Source: Endocalyx cinctus (Eukaryota > Ascomycota > Sordariomycetes > Amphisphaeriales > Apiosporaceae). Taken from it: 64,000 nt of DNA. Under the pieces are notes generated by a model. That model was not told the DNA's origin. It saw nothing but the letters and a program-made list of their open reading frames with translations, and did not search any database. A program made the translations under genes and the position numbers. Shown here one piece after another: positions 36,011 through 47,422 of the stretch. The number at the start of each line of letters is the position of its first letter. Positions within the stretch are counted from its first letter, which is position 1. The stretch covers positions 7,623,899-7,687,898 of the forward strand of contig BCKC01000001.1 of assembly GCA_001600455.1 (NCBI GenBank), written 5' to 3'.

Positions 36011-36559
36011 TTTCCCAAAACTTTCCCACCCAATAATAATAATAATATTCTTCTTCTTTTAGAAAAAAGAAATAACGTCAATTAAAAAAAAAAAAAAATC
36101 TTCTTTGCTCCATAGGATTTCAGAACTCTCCATGAGAATCCCACGGGGGCATGTGGGCTTAGCGTGGGATGGGAGCGTAAGGCCCTAGAGGAGATAATTA
36201 TCTTTTCTTGCCAAGAGCTGTTTGACGCTGCTTTTGAATCATTAACATTGATAACAGAGCACGGAGTGTCTTTGACGGCCAAAGCGGACAGCATCGCTAA
36301 CCTTCACCAGCTAATTATCCCCTAGTTTCCAAATGCATAATTCATTGCAAGTGCGGACACAACCACTTCGGAGACATTTTGGGCTGCTTCTTGGCGCGAA
36401 TCTTCCCGGTCCACTGACCAATCTTTAGGTGGATTTTTCTTGACCGCGTGGATACACGTTGTACCAGAGCCTTACTTTCTAGAACAAGATGTAAAAGGAG
36501 TGTAAAGTTTGTTACCTAGCTATATCGATACCCATGCTCAAAATGATGATATGAACCAA

Positions 36560-38506
36560 TTATTCGGCATTCTTTACCTTGCTGATCTTGAACCCGCCAG
36601 GCATCTTAGTTTGAAAAACGCCGGTCGGATCGTACTTAGCCGCCGCATCCTTCATCTTACGGATATTCTCCACGCCGAAGGTGGACAATGGGTCTTGCGA
36701 TCCATCGGCGTAATTCAGGTAGAGGAAGTCCAGATTGCCATCAACTGATTTAGCGAAGTCGATAATCTCCTGTATTGCGGCTTTGGTGATCGGATAAGCC
36801 ATCTCGTAAAAGCCAGCTGCGCTTGACTCGACAGCGGTGATAAGGAGAACCTTGGGTGTGTTTTGAAGTTAGTCTCACCATCTCGGCCGTGGACTGGGTC
36901 TTGTTGTTTCCAACTTACTGCATCATCTTTGATAAGATCTAATCCCATCATATTACCACCGCGAGCCGCTGAACGCTGGCCATATATGGTCGGAAATGGC
37001 TGAAGAACCATCTGAATGACGGAACCAGCAGAACGCTCGCTGATTTCTTCCACCAGCTTTTCAAAAACTTCGGCCGTTTTTTGAATTATACGTTTATCCA
37101 ACTTATACGTAAGAGTGAACCAGATGTCCCTACTCGTATTATGGACGTTAGTATACTTAATGCGACAAGTATAGATTCAAAGCAGGGGGAAGTAACAGGC
37201 TTACTGTCGATTCGAAGGTAAGAGGAAATCAGACACTTTCTTGGCCAAAGTGGTATGTCTCATAGTGTTACTAATAGGATTTGGGATATTCATGAATTTT
37301 TCCAATGACGGAGAGCCCTCCACACCGTCAAGTTGAGTCATGATCATATTAAGGAGGGTTACCATTGTTAAGTCAGGAGGGTGAGTGGGATCGGGAGCGA
37401 TACCGCTTAGTAGCGCCATATCTCTTTTGGGCATGGCAACCCACATGGCCATCACATGCGCATCCTGAGCTACGTGAAGCTGTTTGGTAAAGTCAATAAA
37501 AGCGTCTACCACCGGCTCCGTGGAAGAGAGTGGAAAGATGACGATGCCGTCGTAAACGTCGTGTGCTGGGAAAGTCTGCATATCAAACCGGGTTACAATC
37601 CCGAAATTGCTAGAACCCCCCTTCAGAACCCGGAAGAGATCCGAATTGAGTGAGTCGTTCGCATTGGTAATAGTACCGTCTGCAAGGACTACCTCATAAT
37701 TCACCACTTGATCTGTAGGGCACATTCAGAAGTTGCTCATGACTACTGCCAAGTTAGGAGTACGGCATATAACCTACCACAAGCAAAACCAACGCGAGCG
37801 GTGTAGTATGTCTTCCCTCCTCCCGTCAGTAAGCCACCGACACCAACCAGACCTTCTCGGCCACCAGCTACCATGACGCCCTCTGCATCATACATAAAGA
37901 GTCAGCGGCGTTTTTCTTCTTCCTCGATAATAGACTCGAAGAGAATGAGGGGGAATCGTGTTAGAGTGTGACTTACTCTCCTGCAAAAAATTGTAAACAT
38001 TCGTCCACCTGCCACCTGGTTGTATAGATGCAAGTTTGGTATCAGGATCATATGTTGTCCGATTCATTAGCCCAAGGTCAATTGTAATTCCATCTCTAAT
38101 ACTGTTAGAGCCTGGATAGCTCGTATGGCCTCCGCTATGATCAATGTTAATTTAGAACCAATATGGCAACCTAATTGTAAGAGGGAATTGATTCAGACCT
38201 GCGTACGGCGAAGGTACAGTCCTCTATCTTGGTAAGAGCGACGAGTACTTTGGATACCTCAGTCGTATTCCGAGGCTGGACAATAGCCCATGGCCGGACT
38301 CGTGGGGTCAAAGACCAATAAGAATCTATCCGATCATTGTAATTTTTGGGTTGTCTAGCTGGGGTGTAGAGAATGTCTCCCAAGCCCGCTTCTTCGAGGT
38401 TTACCACCGCAGCCCTGAAAACGAATGAGTCAACTTCTTGCTCATTCAACACAGTAGATTTGGATTGAACACCATCGGCAATTTGTTTCGAGCCTGCGAA
38501 AGCCAT
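36560..38506 (-). CDS. FAD-linked oxidoreductase, BBE/VAO family
   Basis: Six exons: complement of 36560-36850, 36919-37129, 37205-37712, 37778-37882, 37977-38134 and 38199-38506; 526 aa, frame maintained throughout. An FAD_binding_4 domain covers roughly the first half: RSGGH around residues 102-106, where the His is the usual 8-alpha-histidyl FAD attachment site, then YPGSN and GGRWTNVY, then GGREGLVGVGGLLTGGG. The C-terminus ends in the berberine-bridge (BBE) module with NYADGSQDP and KYDPTGVFQ...MPGGFK. The family oxidises sugars, alcohols or secondary-metabolite scaffolds with O2 as acceptor. Many members are secreted, but no signal peptide is visible after this Met. It is the first of a group of catabolic-looking genes extending to 47.4 kb. 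Confidence 0.87.
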
Positions 38507-39220
38507 GACGCTTGAATATGCGAGATGTTCACCAGAAAAGTACCACTATCGCTTGCTGACTGGTAATACATCCATCGCAGTGATTATATATATTATACCA
38601 CCACCGTCAGCTTATATGTATTTCAGTCAAGTCCTACTGCGGGGGTTAACCCCTGCTGCCCCGGTCGCCACTATCTATTATTTGGCTCCCAGTATTATTT
38701 TTACAATTTTAGGTGAAATCCGTTTTTCCTCCAATTCCATCATAGCTACCCGCATGATATGGATATCATCTACCCAAAGAACCGCCAATAACGTTTTGAA
38801 TTCGTCGTTCTTATGTAGCTCTTGCACTGATCCCGGTTTTCTGAAGTAACGCTCTTGTAAACATAGATCTTCTCTTCACCTTATTCGATAAAAGGACGCG
38901 ATATCTACCTATTACGGAGTGGTAGATTTGTGTAAGCGGATGTGAAAGCTGTAACACATTGTAAACCGACACTAAGAGAGGTTTCTATGTATCTAGTGGT
39001 TAACTTTCATTATTATTAATGCCACGGCTTTTCGTCACACTGCCGTTTCCTGAACCCTGGTTAGACCCAGCCTTTTTTCTGTCAGTAAACATGTATGATC
39101 ATGGACGGGTCTAAACACGGATGGACTTCGAAGAGTATTACAAATTACTACTAGGTTAATTAGTTATACTTTGCATCTGGGGACCGACCACACCACTGAG
39201 CCCACCAATAGCCCGAGTTC
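38507..39220. other. Intergenic region upstream of the FAD oxidase
   Basis: About 700 bp between the FAD-oxidase start and the 3' end of the next minus-strand gene. It contains the palindrome GGGGTTAACCCC at 38642-38653. The open frame at 38505-38849 on the + strand has no recognisable domain. Confidence 0.5.
38642..38653. promoter_or_regulatory. 12-bp palindrome GGGGTTAACCCC
   Basis: A perfect palindrome 136 bp upstream of the FAD-oxidase start codon, a good distance for a fungal upstream element. It is followed by CCCCGG. A factor binding here is inference. Confidence 0.35.
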
Positions 39221-41350
39221 TTATTCCCACAAGGTGAAGTTTAAGAACAAGTTTGGCGTCCCTTCAAATGTAGGATCCATGGAATATGTGAAATTCCAGA
39301 TCTCGAAATCTCTAATTGTCGAGCTAGAACCGCCCAGTTGCCCGCCGAAGGAGAGGGTGTAATCCATATCGACATTTCCGGCGATGCTTACGTTCAAGCC
39401 TTGAACATCGTCCCACCCTGACAATGTTCGCTTCTTAGCAAATGTGGAAACGATGAGCGTGAACACCGATGTTGCGTTGCCGTTCGGATAAGTCAAATTA
39501 AGACTTCCAGGCGACACGTCTACGTGGAGGGCAGTCTCGGTCGGCCATAACTAGATTATTCTGCGTAAGCCAGGGCATAATTCACCCGCATATATTCTGA
39601 GTGTCACCTACCGACATAAATCCGATCTCGGCACCAGAGCCGGTGTGCCATTGAACGACGGCCGGATTGAATGACTCTTGAGATGTGCTTGCACCGCCGA
39701 GTTCGGTCTCATCGAATGATTCCGCGCCGATGGTCAGGTTCTGCGACAGCCAGGTGGTGATGTTCCGAAGTACCTTATCATACGGGGGATAGTAGGCCTG
39801 GGCCTGGAATGTGCGCTCCTCGTCGAACGATGAAATGTTGCTAATGATACCCTCTGGCAGAAGAGCAGCATGCGAGTCTGCCAAAACCGCAATGACGGGT
39901 GCCCAAGCGTAGTCCGCGGCATGTGACATGACGAATGGCTACCGATAGATTATGAATCAGCGTTAATTCTGAAAATTCTTTGGAATTATGACTTACCTTG
40001 GAGATAACCGACGACTGTTCTTTGCCAATCAGCGTCCAGAACCAGAGAGCCATGATACTGACGTATCGATTCATATCGTAGCCATATGCTCGGTCCCATG
40101 GACCGGCCATATTCTTCACTAATTTTTGCTCGAGGTCAGCTCACTACATCTCACTTACAGCAATACTGGGATAAGGCGTCTATGTTGGAACTTGGGTTGG
40201 GGATATGATGTTTAGTGTGCGTTGCAAAACTTACTGCCCGGATGCCACAGCTTTGCTACAGCTTCCCAGGTCGCGGATAGCATCTTGGGCCCGTATGCGG
40301 ACATGACGGAATCTGATGGAAGATATTTCGACCACAAGAGCAAACCGAACAAGCTGACTCCGGTGTAGGTACCGCTGTTGAACTCGCTCAGGGTGTTGGT
40401 TATGTTGAATAAAGCGATGATCTCGTTGGCGTAGTCTTCTCCGGCCACCGTCATGTTCTGATCGCCTACTTTGCGACCTGTCCATCCGCTGACAAAAGCT
40501 CGCATGATGGCCTGAGAAAAAAGTCAGCTTATAGGGTTGAGCGGGGTAATAGATATGCAGCTGAGAACTTACAGGGTTACTGTACGACGGATATAGGTTA
40601 TCATCGTCAACGCCTCCGACACTTTGGGTATGAAATTAGCTAGAGTAAAAAGCGATGCGCCCAACTTGTCTCAAGGGAAGGTAGACGGGTTTCACGCCAT
40701 CGACCAACATGAATGAACAAACAGAAGTGTTTACTTGAACCGGAAAACTCACCGGTACGAATCGCCAATGGAGGTGACTTTCAAACTTTGGAGGATGAGA
40801 CCTTGGGTGGAGTTACTCAGGAGGTGAGAAAACTCTTCCATGATAATGACTAGTGTGGTGCCGACAAAACCTCTCCAATTGGGATCCCAGGTGTTGTAGA
40901 TTGAGGGGGCATAGTACTCGCTGCCCACCATCGGCTGCTCGCTATACATTTGGTAGTCTCCGTACCTGAAACATAATTAATATCGTCGTGAAGTTTTGAA
41001 TATATATAGCGTTCCCGGACATACCATTGTTCGGATACATTAGTAAATTGAGCATTTATGGTGTTGGTGATGATCTTCTCGGCCTCCGTAGCATCCTGGT
41101 CTCCGTTCCTAGCCAGGAGACCGAGGGCGTACCATACAGAGCTGCGGGTTTCGTGAAGCAGGGCCTTGCCTCCATCAACGTCGTACAGATAGCCGGCATC
41201 GACATCGTAATAGAGATCCAACCAGGTCATCGACTCGTCAAAGAGTTGCTTCGCATTCTCCGACATATTCGACGCGTACGAAGCCGAAGCGTGGCATACC
41301 GGAGTTAGGCAGCCGGCCAAGGCCAATATGCTGAGGACGTTCGTTCGCAT
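39221..41350 (-). CDS. Secreted protein of unknown family, glycosidase-like helices
   Basis: Eight exons: complement of 39221-39550, 39612-39938, 39997-40118, 40159-40179, 40235-40511, 40573-40621, 40753-40965 and 41025-41350; 554 aa. The 21-nt micro-exon (40159-40179) is the least certain but keeps the frame. A signal peptide is visible at residues 1-21 (MRTNVLSILALAGCLTPVCHA). There are many N-x-S/T sites. The N-terminal two thirds have repeated helix pairs with aromatic/acidic motifs (WLDLYYDVDAGYLYD, SSVWYALGLLAR, GPWDRAYGYDMNRY), reminiscent of (alpha/alpha)6 barrels of glycoside hydrolases and polysaccharide lyases. The last about 120 residues look like a beta-sandwich. I know similar uncharacterised ascomycete proteins but no assigned activity. 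It is divergent from the sulfatase gene. Confidence 0.72.
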
Positions 41351-43005
41351 GGCGAATATTGATATGCAGGATACGCACGTTACAGTAGCTCAGTAGCGAC
41401 GAAAGGAAAGTCGCTTGAGGAGCGATGCCTCGACGAAGGCGCGTTGAGTTGTTATTATAGGGTGCCATTCTAAGTAAGGTACCCACCCTTAATAAGACCA
41501 AAGAAGATAACTGTACGTTAAATTACTCCGTAAACTTGGAGAAATGATAAGGTGGGTCCACCAGTAAGTTGGACGATGTTCTAGGGTTACAAAGTCAGGG
41601 GAATATCGGTTGCGGACCGGGTTTGACCGGTTTTTGACAGATTCGTAGTCTTGCTTAATTCGTTATCTATGGGATTAGACAGTAAATAAATTATACGAGT
41701 ATTCCTTTTCGTACTCATGTCCGACGCCAACTACAGATAGGAAATATTTCTGCTGCTGATTTATCAATCTCGGCGATTCTTCCGTTCAAGTGCAAGTTGT
41801 TGGTTTTTTTCTTCTTCCATCTTTTTCCTATTCAATTACATAAGCGATTGTATTTGTGCTCCAGCTCTGTGCACGCGATAGCGACCCTTTCTTTCTTTCT
41901 TTCTTTTCTCTCTTTTCAATAAGTAAAATATGGATATCTACAGAGTACGGATAATTCAAACATTCTCTACTTTATTCGCCTATCCATAATGAGTCTAGCT
42001 TGATCTTTGAAAACGTGCTCTTCACGACCATGGCTAATTTCATCTCTCTTTTCCATCTACAGGAGGATGATTTATTAGAAACTCGATGTTATGGCGTAGC
42101 TATGTCAACGTGTTGGCTCTTCTAAGAAAGGCTTCTACTTCGGAATTTGGTCTAATCGATGATCATCCATCCATGGATGTTCAATTAGTTATACGTCACA
42201 TGGTCAACCCCTCCATATTATATAATGGATCGACCTATGGATTCGACTTTATCAAGATCAATTAATCGCAGAGTCATGCGTTAAGTATTTCTGGATACCT
42301 TACATTACACAGAAGTATAAGCAGTGGTTAAAGGAGTTCTCGTGGTTAAAGGACAAGCCGGGGAACACTATAGGGAGGCTCCGAGAAGCTAGTCTCCTCC
42401 ACAACTGCGTCGTGTTTGCATTTATGTCCAGTTATTGCGATGTAGAGTCGCAAAGCGAACTGCTTAGGGTAGAGCACCTTGTCGAAGACGCCATATTTAC
42501 CAACCATCACGCCATCCCCAATAGCCCCCATCCCATAAAACATTGTCCCATTAAAACGGATCCATAACTTTGAGTCTGCTGCGGATATCGACATTACGGA
42601 GTAAGAAGGTGCAAATACGACCAAGGGGCCGGCCGTCCTTGCTGATACGTTCGTTAATAACACCCCGCATATAAAATGCGGAGATCTGGGTGGTTATTGA
42701 GAAGATCGGGGCTCGAATCTTGGTCCATTGTGGATATATACCGGCACGTGTCGATGAATGCGGTATGATTTCATAAATGTAACGTTTAATATATGGTTCA
42801 ACCTGTACGTTGGAACTTGTTGAGAGGTTCCCAACCCTGCTTCAGTATTCTTCAGTACCATATACTTACGCGTAGAAGTCTTGACGATTCTCTAGTTGTA
42901 ATTAGGTATTTAAGTTGAGCGTACCCCACGTCAATCATCCTCGTGTCTTCTATACGGCAGCCATCATCTCGGCATTTAAAGCAGAGGCTCTCACCTTCGC
43001 CCATC
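41351..43005. promoter_or_regulatory. Divergent promoter between secreted protein and sulfatase genes
   Basis: A 1.65-kb region from which both flanking secreted-protein genes are transcribed outward. A cluster of CGG/CCG triplets lies at 41607-41629 (CGG-n3-CGG-n1-CCG-n7-CCG), about 260 bp upstream of the minus-strand gene. CACGTG occurs near 42746, upstream of the sulfatase. A minus-strand open frame at 42346-42663 (105 codons) has no known domain and could be a small gene or chance. Confidence 0.4.
41607..41629. promoter_or_regulatory. CGG/CCG cluster, candidate Zn2Cys6 site
   Basis: Four triplets in 23 bp: CGG at 41607 and 41613, CCG at 41617 and 41627. Zn2Cys6 dimers bind direct, inverted or everted CGG repeats, and such a regulator is encoded at 45173-47422. 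The link is inference. Confidence 0.35.
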
Positions 43006-44822
43006 ATGTTGATCACTCTTTCCATGTCTGTATGTTGGCTTCTGGCTACTGTACCAGTTGGTGTGTGGTCTCAAACCACTACTTCGACTTCTTCCGAGGC
43101 CCATTACAGTGATAACCCTTACATGAAGCCTTTCGGACCTAATGGTATTGCTATCAAGAAGCCGAATTTTATTATTTTCATGCCAGATCAACTCCGTTAT
43201 GATGCGGTGGGCACCTACGGGAACGACGTGAGCTTCAACGCCAAGATACTTCCCGTCATCGTAAACTACTGACCCAATATATTTCTCAGGTAATTAAAAC
43301 CCCCAACATCGATGCATTCGCCAAAGAAGGAACCAAGTTTTCCAACCTGTTTACACAAGCCTCGGTCTGTTCCCAATCTCGTTGTAGTATGTTCACGGGT
43401 CAGTATCCCCACGTGAGCGGACACCGTTCCCTAGAGAACCTGCTTAAACCGTGGGAACCGAACATCTTTCGGTCAATGAAAGAGGGTGGTTATCACGTTG
43501 CTTATCTGTCGCCTCGGGGAGATTTGTATGCGCCGAACGCTACCGAGAGGTCGGTACATGAGTACGGCTTCCTCATCGACACTCTGCCAGAATTCGCCTC
43601 TGAGCCATATAATGCCGACAAAGACAATGTGTGGAACCGACTCTTTTACTTAGGTCTGAGAAATGAGACGGAAGCTATGGATTACGACGAGACAGCCGTG
43701 CGAGGTGCACTGAAATGGCTTGAAGCTCCGCCTCAGGATAAGCCGTGGGTGCTTTTTTTGCCTTTGCTCTTCCCACACTGTCCATTCACGGTGGAGGAGC
43801 CTTTTTTCTCCATGTACAATCGCAGTGAAATGCCCCTTCCCGCTAATCTCAATGATAAAGTGAGTTCTGTCGGCGGCATCTTATAGAACCCCTAAGGATA
43901 TACAAAATACGGCTAACACTTTATTACTAAGACGGGATACGCGCCACGGTTCGAATCGGCCATCCGCGACAACGCTGGCCTCGATCGCGTAACCACGGAG
44001 ATGTGGCAGGAGGTCAAAGCGGTATATTATGGCATGGTGTCTCGCATTGACTGGCAATTTGGCCGCGTCGTCAACAAGACGAAGGAGCTTGGGTTATGGG
44101 ACGAGACTGTGACCATGTTCTTAACCGACCACGGCGAGTGGTTGGGCGACTTCGGCCTCATCGAGAAGTGGCCATCTGCCGTATCGGAGAATCTCGTCCA
44201 CGAGCCCCTCATTATCGGTGGAGCCGGATTACCAAAAGACGTCGTGTTTGAAGAGATGGCCGAAATGGTCGATCTGGTACCCACCATGCTGCAGCTCGCG
44301 TCTTTAAACGACACGTACGCGCATTACGGCCTGTCCTTAGTGGATGCAATGCACGCAGCCGGGCGCGGGGAACAGATCCCGCACAAGAAATACGCTTTTA
44401 CCGAAGGTGGATTCCTCATACACGAGGAACCGCTGCTAGAGCAGGCACCCTTCCCTTACGATATCAAGGCTGCGCTGCAGCATAACGATACCGCTCTCGT
44501 TGGCAAGGCAGTCAGCGTGCGCGATAAGCAATGGACGTACGTCTATCGACTTTACGAGGCGGATGAGCTGTACAGTCGGTCCGGCGACGATGTCTACGAG
44601 AAGCGCAATCTGGCACAAGATCCCGAATACCAAGATGTTCGAGCGCGTATGAGGGAAGTAGCCCTGCGATGGCACGTGCAAACGGCCGATACTCTTCCCT
44701 GGGTCTTGGACCCAAGAAAACCACCAACAGTGGAGCTTGAAACGCCTTATGATCAGTGGATCATGAGAGGTGGTGAGAGCGGTGAATTTGCTTACATGTA
44801 TGAAAAACGAGACCTAGCTTAG
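43006..44822 (+). CDS. Secreted sulfatase
   Basis: Exons 43006-43227, 43290-43859 and 43932-44822 give 560 aa, all in phase 0. A Met at 42943 exists in frame, but 43006 starts directly at a signal peptide (MLITLSMSVCWLLATVPVGVWS). Sulfatase landmarks: PNFIIFMPDQLRYDAVG with metal-binding D61; the formylglycine motif region C101-S-Q-S-R105 followed by CSMFTG; and TDHGEW (D330, H331), the second metal site. Length and domain order fit an arylsulfatase-type S1 enzyme that hydrolyses sulfate esters outside the cell. Unusually, the core motif has Gln where the consensus CxPxR has Pro. It is transcribed away from the unknown secreted protein gene and is convergent with a Zn2Cys6 regulator 350 bp downstream. 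Confidence 0.87.
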
Positions 44823-45172
44823 ACTGCGCCCAGGCCAGATTTGTAAGTTTTTACCAATTTTTTAGATATCTGCCAACCCCTTCTCCCCTATATACCTCTC
44901 TCTTTTCCGCAGAGTTTTCAGGTGATTACAACAATAAACGTGTATTCAATCTTCGATTATCGATGTCAACTATTCGGTTGAGGCCAGGATAAATTTGAAG
45001 TTTTCTTTATTTCGATATTGGTATTTTGTGCTCACTCGTTCGAGAATCAAACTCGAATGGCCATTATTCTGGGAACTACCGAACTCTAGTTCAGATTCCT
45101 AAGTTATTATTTGTAATGTGAATAGTATACTAGATCATGCCGCAACACTACCTCCACGGAATCGCCAGGTCA
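44823..45172. other. Convergent intergenic spacer
   Basis: 350 bp between the stop codons of the sulfatase and the regulator; probable 3' UTRs only. Confidence 0.5.
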
Positions 45173-47422
45173 CTATCCGTAGGTGCCCAGAAAGCCAAGC
45201 ATATTATGTTCAGGATTCATCTCCGGGGTTAATTCCGTCAGCTGCAAAGCTGACGCTTCCATATCCAACTTATTCTGATATAACCCATTGCCTCCTTTCA
45301 ACTCCCGAAGAGCCTGGGTAATCACCTTCATATCCTCAACTAAGTTAACATCATTTGACCCTAGAATTGCCAACATCTGTCGACACAGAGATAGTGGAAC
45401 CGAAGCGAAAGGGTGAACCTATGCGCCTTTCGTTAGATCATCAACACCTGTCAAGTACGACAAAGAAAAGAAGAAAAAAAAGCTATTGAAATTTCTAATT
45501 TACCTTGAAACATCCGAAATGGTTCAAATCACTGGCTAGACGAGCGATCTCCTTGGCCGCAGCCGGCGCTCTTTGTCGATACGTGATTATGATATCATCC
45601 TCTTCGTTGTGAGAGTTGGTCATCGATGCTAAGACTCTGCATAAGAGTAAAATGCTCGCCTGGGCTACCATATTGGTGAAAATCAGCACGGAATCAAATT
45701 TGATAAATGAGTTCGTTGAGGCTTCCTGAAGTCTTTTTATTCGGTTGAAGATCACGTTGCCCAAGGATAATTGGGCGTCTCGCAGATCGACCGACAAGGC
45801 GCTCGGGTTGGGCTCCCTGGATATATGTTGTTGGTGAGCGTAAGCTCGCCCCCACAGTGCAGTGAATACGACATATTCGGCAAACGGGGACATAATAACC
45901 GGCTCCATCGAATCGATGACTTCGATGAGGAACGGCATCGTCGTTGGAGCGCCTCTCTGGAAATTTTCCTCGGGGCACGGGAGTCGTGTGGATATCTAAG
46001 AAACCTCGTCAACTCCGATATCTCCATCGTTTTCTTTCTTTTTATCTCATAACTGAGATGCAATATCTGAAACTCTGGAAGAATATGAAACATACCGGAT
46101 GTTCATTTAGCGTCAGCGGTAACCCCTCTAAGATGCAACTGAATCGGTCGAGACAAAAAGCGATCCAAAATGTTCGTCTTTTTTCTTCCCTTTCCACAAA
46201 ACTATCTCTATCCATCTCTAGTTCGGGCTTGATATCGACTTCGTTTAACCACAAGAGCTGTACAATTCGAATCGCACGCCCTGCGCTAATCCAAGCCCGT
46301 TGCCACGTTTGTTGCATAAACTCGTAAGTGGCTACCATGATCCAAGCTTGGGCCTGTGAGGATAGTTTATACGTTAGCTTCCTTGGGGCTTATATGATTT
46401 GCAGTGTTACTAAGATAGAGTATATTTTGAATGACGGCGCAGAAACTTTTGATATTTGCTGTTATAGCGCTTCTCAGGCAGTTCCCATGGGAATGCGAAA
46501 TTGCGGTGACTTACCTGCTCTAATCTTGAGTTAGGGTCTTCGCTCGAGCACATCGACAGCTTTCGTAACGTTTCTAAATATAATTTGTCGCGCAGGTACG
46601 AGAATTGGGAAGAAAGAGCAGCTGCCATAGTCCACATGGCATATCGTAAACATATATGAGAACTGGGTGGCATGTTGTAAGATGCATCAGACTTGCATCT
46701 GCGAAAATATCGATATTGCTGTAGCGCGGGCATGAAGACGTGCGCACGGTCGAAATACAATTGGTCACTATGACCCGGATTAGCTGATTTCTCCATGAGT
46801 GAAGCCGAATTCAGCCCAAGTATTCACATACAGGTCGGCACGGATAAGTGGCGATATGTCGAGCTCATTATTACCAACGTATGCCATATCCATACTCATT
46901 CGATCTTGGAATTGTGGCTGAATCGTCATAGGGATACCCAAGACGTCGTTGAAGTCGGGTAGGCGCATCGTATCGATTGACGATGAGCGAGCTGAGCTGG
47001 TCATTGGTGCGGTTTGCATTTGAACTGCCAATTCCCACTCATTTCTGCCATCTTCCGTCTCAAGGTTTCCTTCAATATCTCGTGGACTAGGAGTTGAACC
47101 GTTGGTGGAAGCGCTGCCTTCACCCATTTTCTGCTCCAGAGCGGCTTAGAAAATTAGTATGTACTTATTTGTTTTGAAATTGAAATAAGATTCAGCCTTT
47201 CTTACCGATTCTCGATCTGAGTACTTTCAGGTGTCCCCGTTTCGGCCCTCTCTGCGGAGGCGTTGAATCCAGGAAGCATTCGACGCCGGAATCAACACAG
47301 CCTCCGCACGGCTTCTGGCGATCACATCGAAGTTTCCTCCATCTGCATTGTTGACAGGCCGGGCCGGGATTCTGTCTTGACGGCTTTCCGGTCGAAGCTA
47401 TCTTAGCTGTTGTAGATGTCAT
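45173..47422 (-). CDS. Zn2Cys6 transcription factor, fungal_trans type
   Basis: Six exons: complement of 45173-45418, 45504-45995, 46096-46353, 46515-46767, 46832-47144 and 47206-47422; 592 aa, frame kept at all junctions. The zinc cluster is C23-x2-C26-x6-C33-x5-C39-x2-C42-x6-C49, followed by a basic linker ([13 protein letters not shown]) and a short coiled coil (IAALEQKM). The middle homology region has the typical [13 protein letters not shown] start and the [19 protein letters not shown] motif, so it belongs to the PF04082 class. It should act as a nuclear activator or repressor of nearby genes. The position beside the sulfatase, unknown secreted protein and FAD oxidase suggests a pathway-specific regulator. 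At the second intron, the GTATGT...CATAG choice (46768-46831) gives the family consensus. A shorter alternative gives a less typical sequence. Confidence 0.85.

Larger units (their letters stand above)
34220..36559. other. Low-complexity AT-rich spacer with homopolymer blocks
   Basis: Very AT-rich from about 34300 to 35300, with paired T/A homopolymers and a CA repeat, then a second homopolymer cluster at 35908-36007. A possible gene fragment lies on the minus strand at 35549-35782 (listed separately). The rest shows no gene. Confidence 0.5.

Noticed and set aside
42346..42663. 105-codon minus-strand frame in the divergent promoter
   Set aside because: Protein-like in parts but no domain, no signal peptide and no splice partners; kept only as a note in the promoter entry.
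42690..42725. GGCTCGAATCT, resembling a tRNA B-box
   Set aside because: No matching A-box, acceptor stem or anticodon arm could be drawn.
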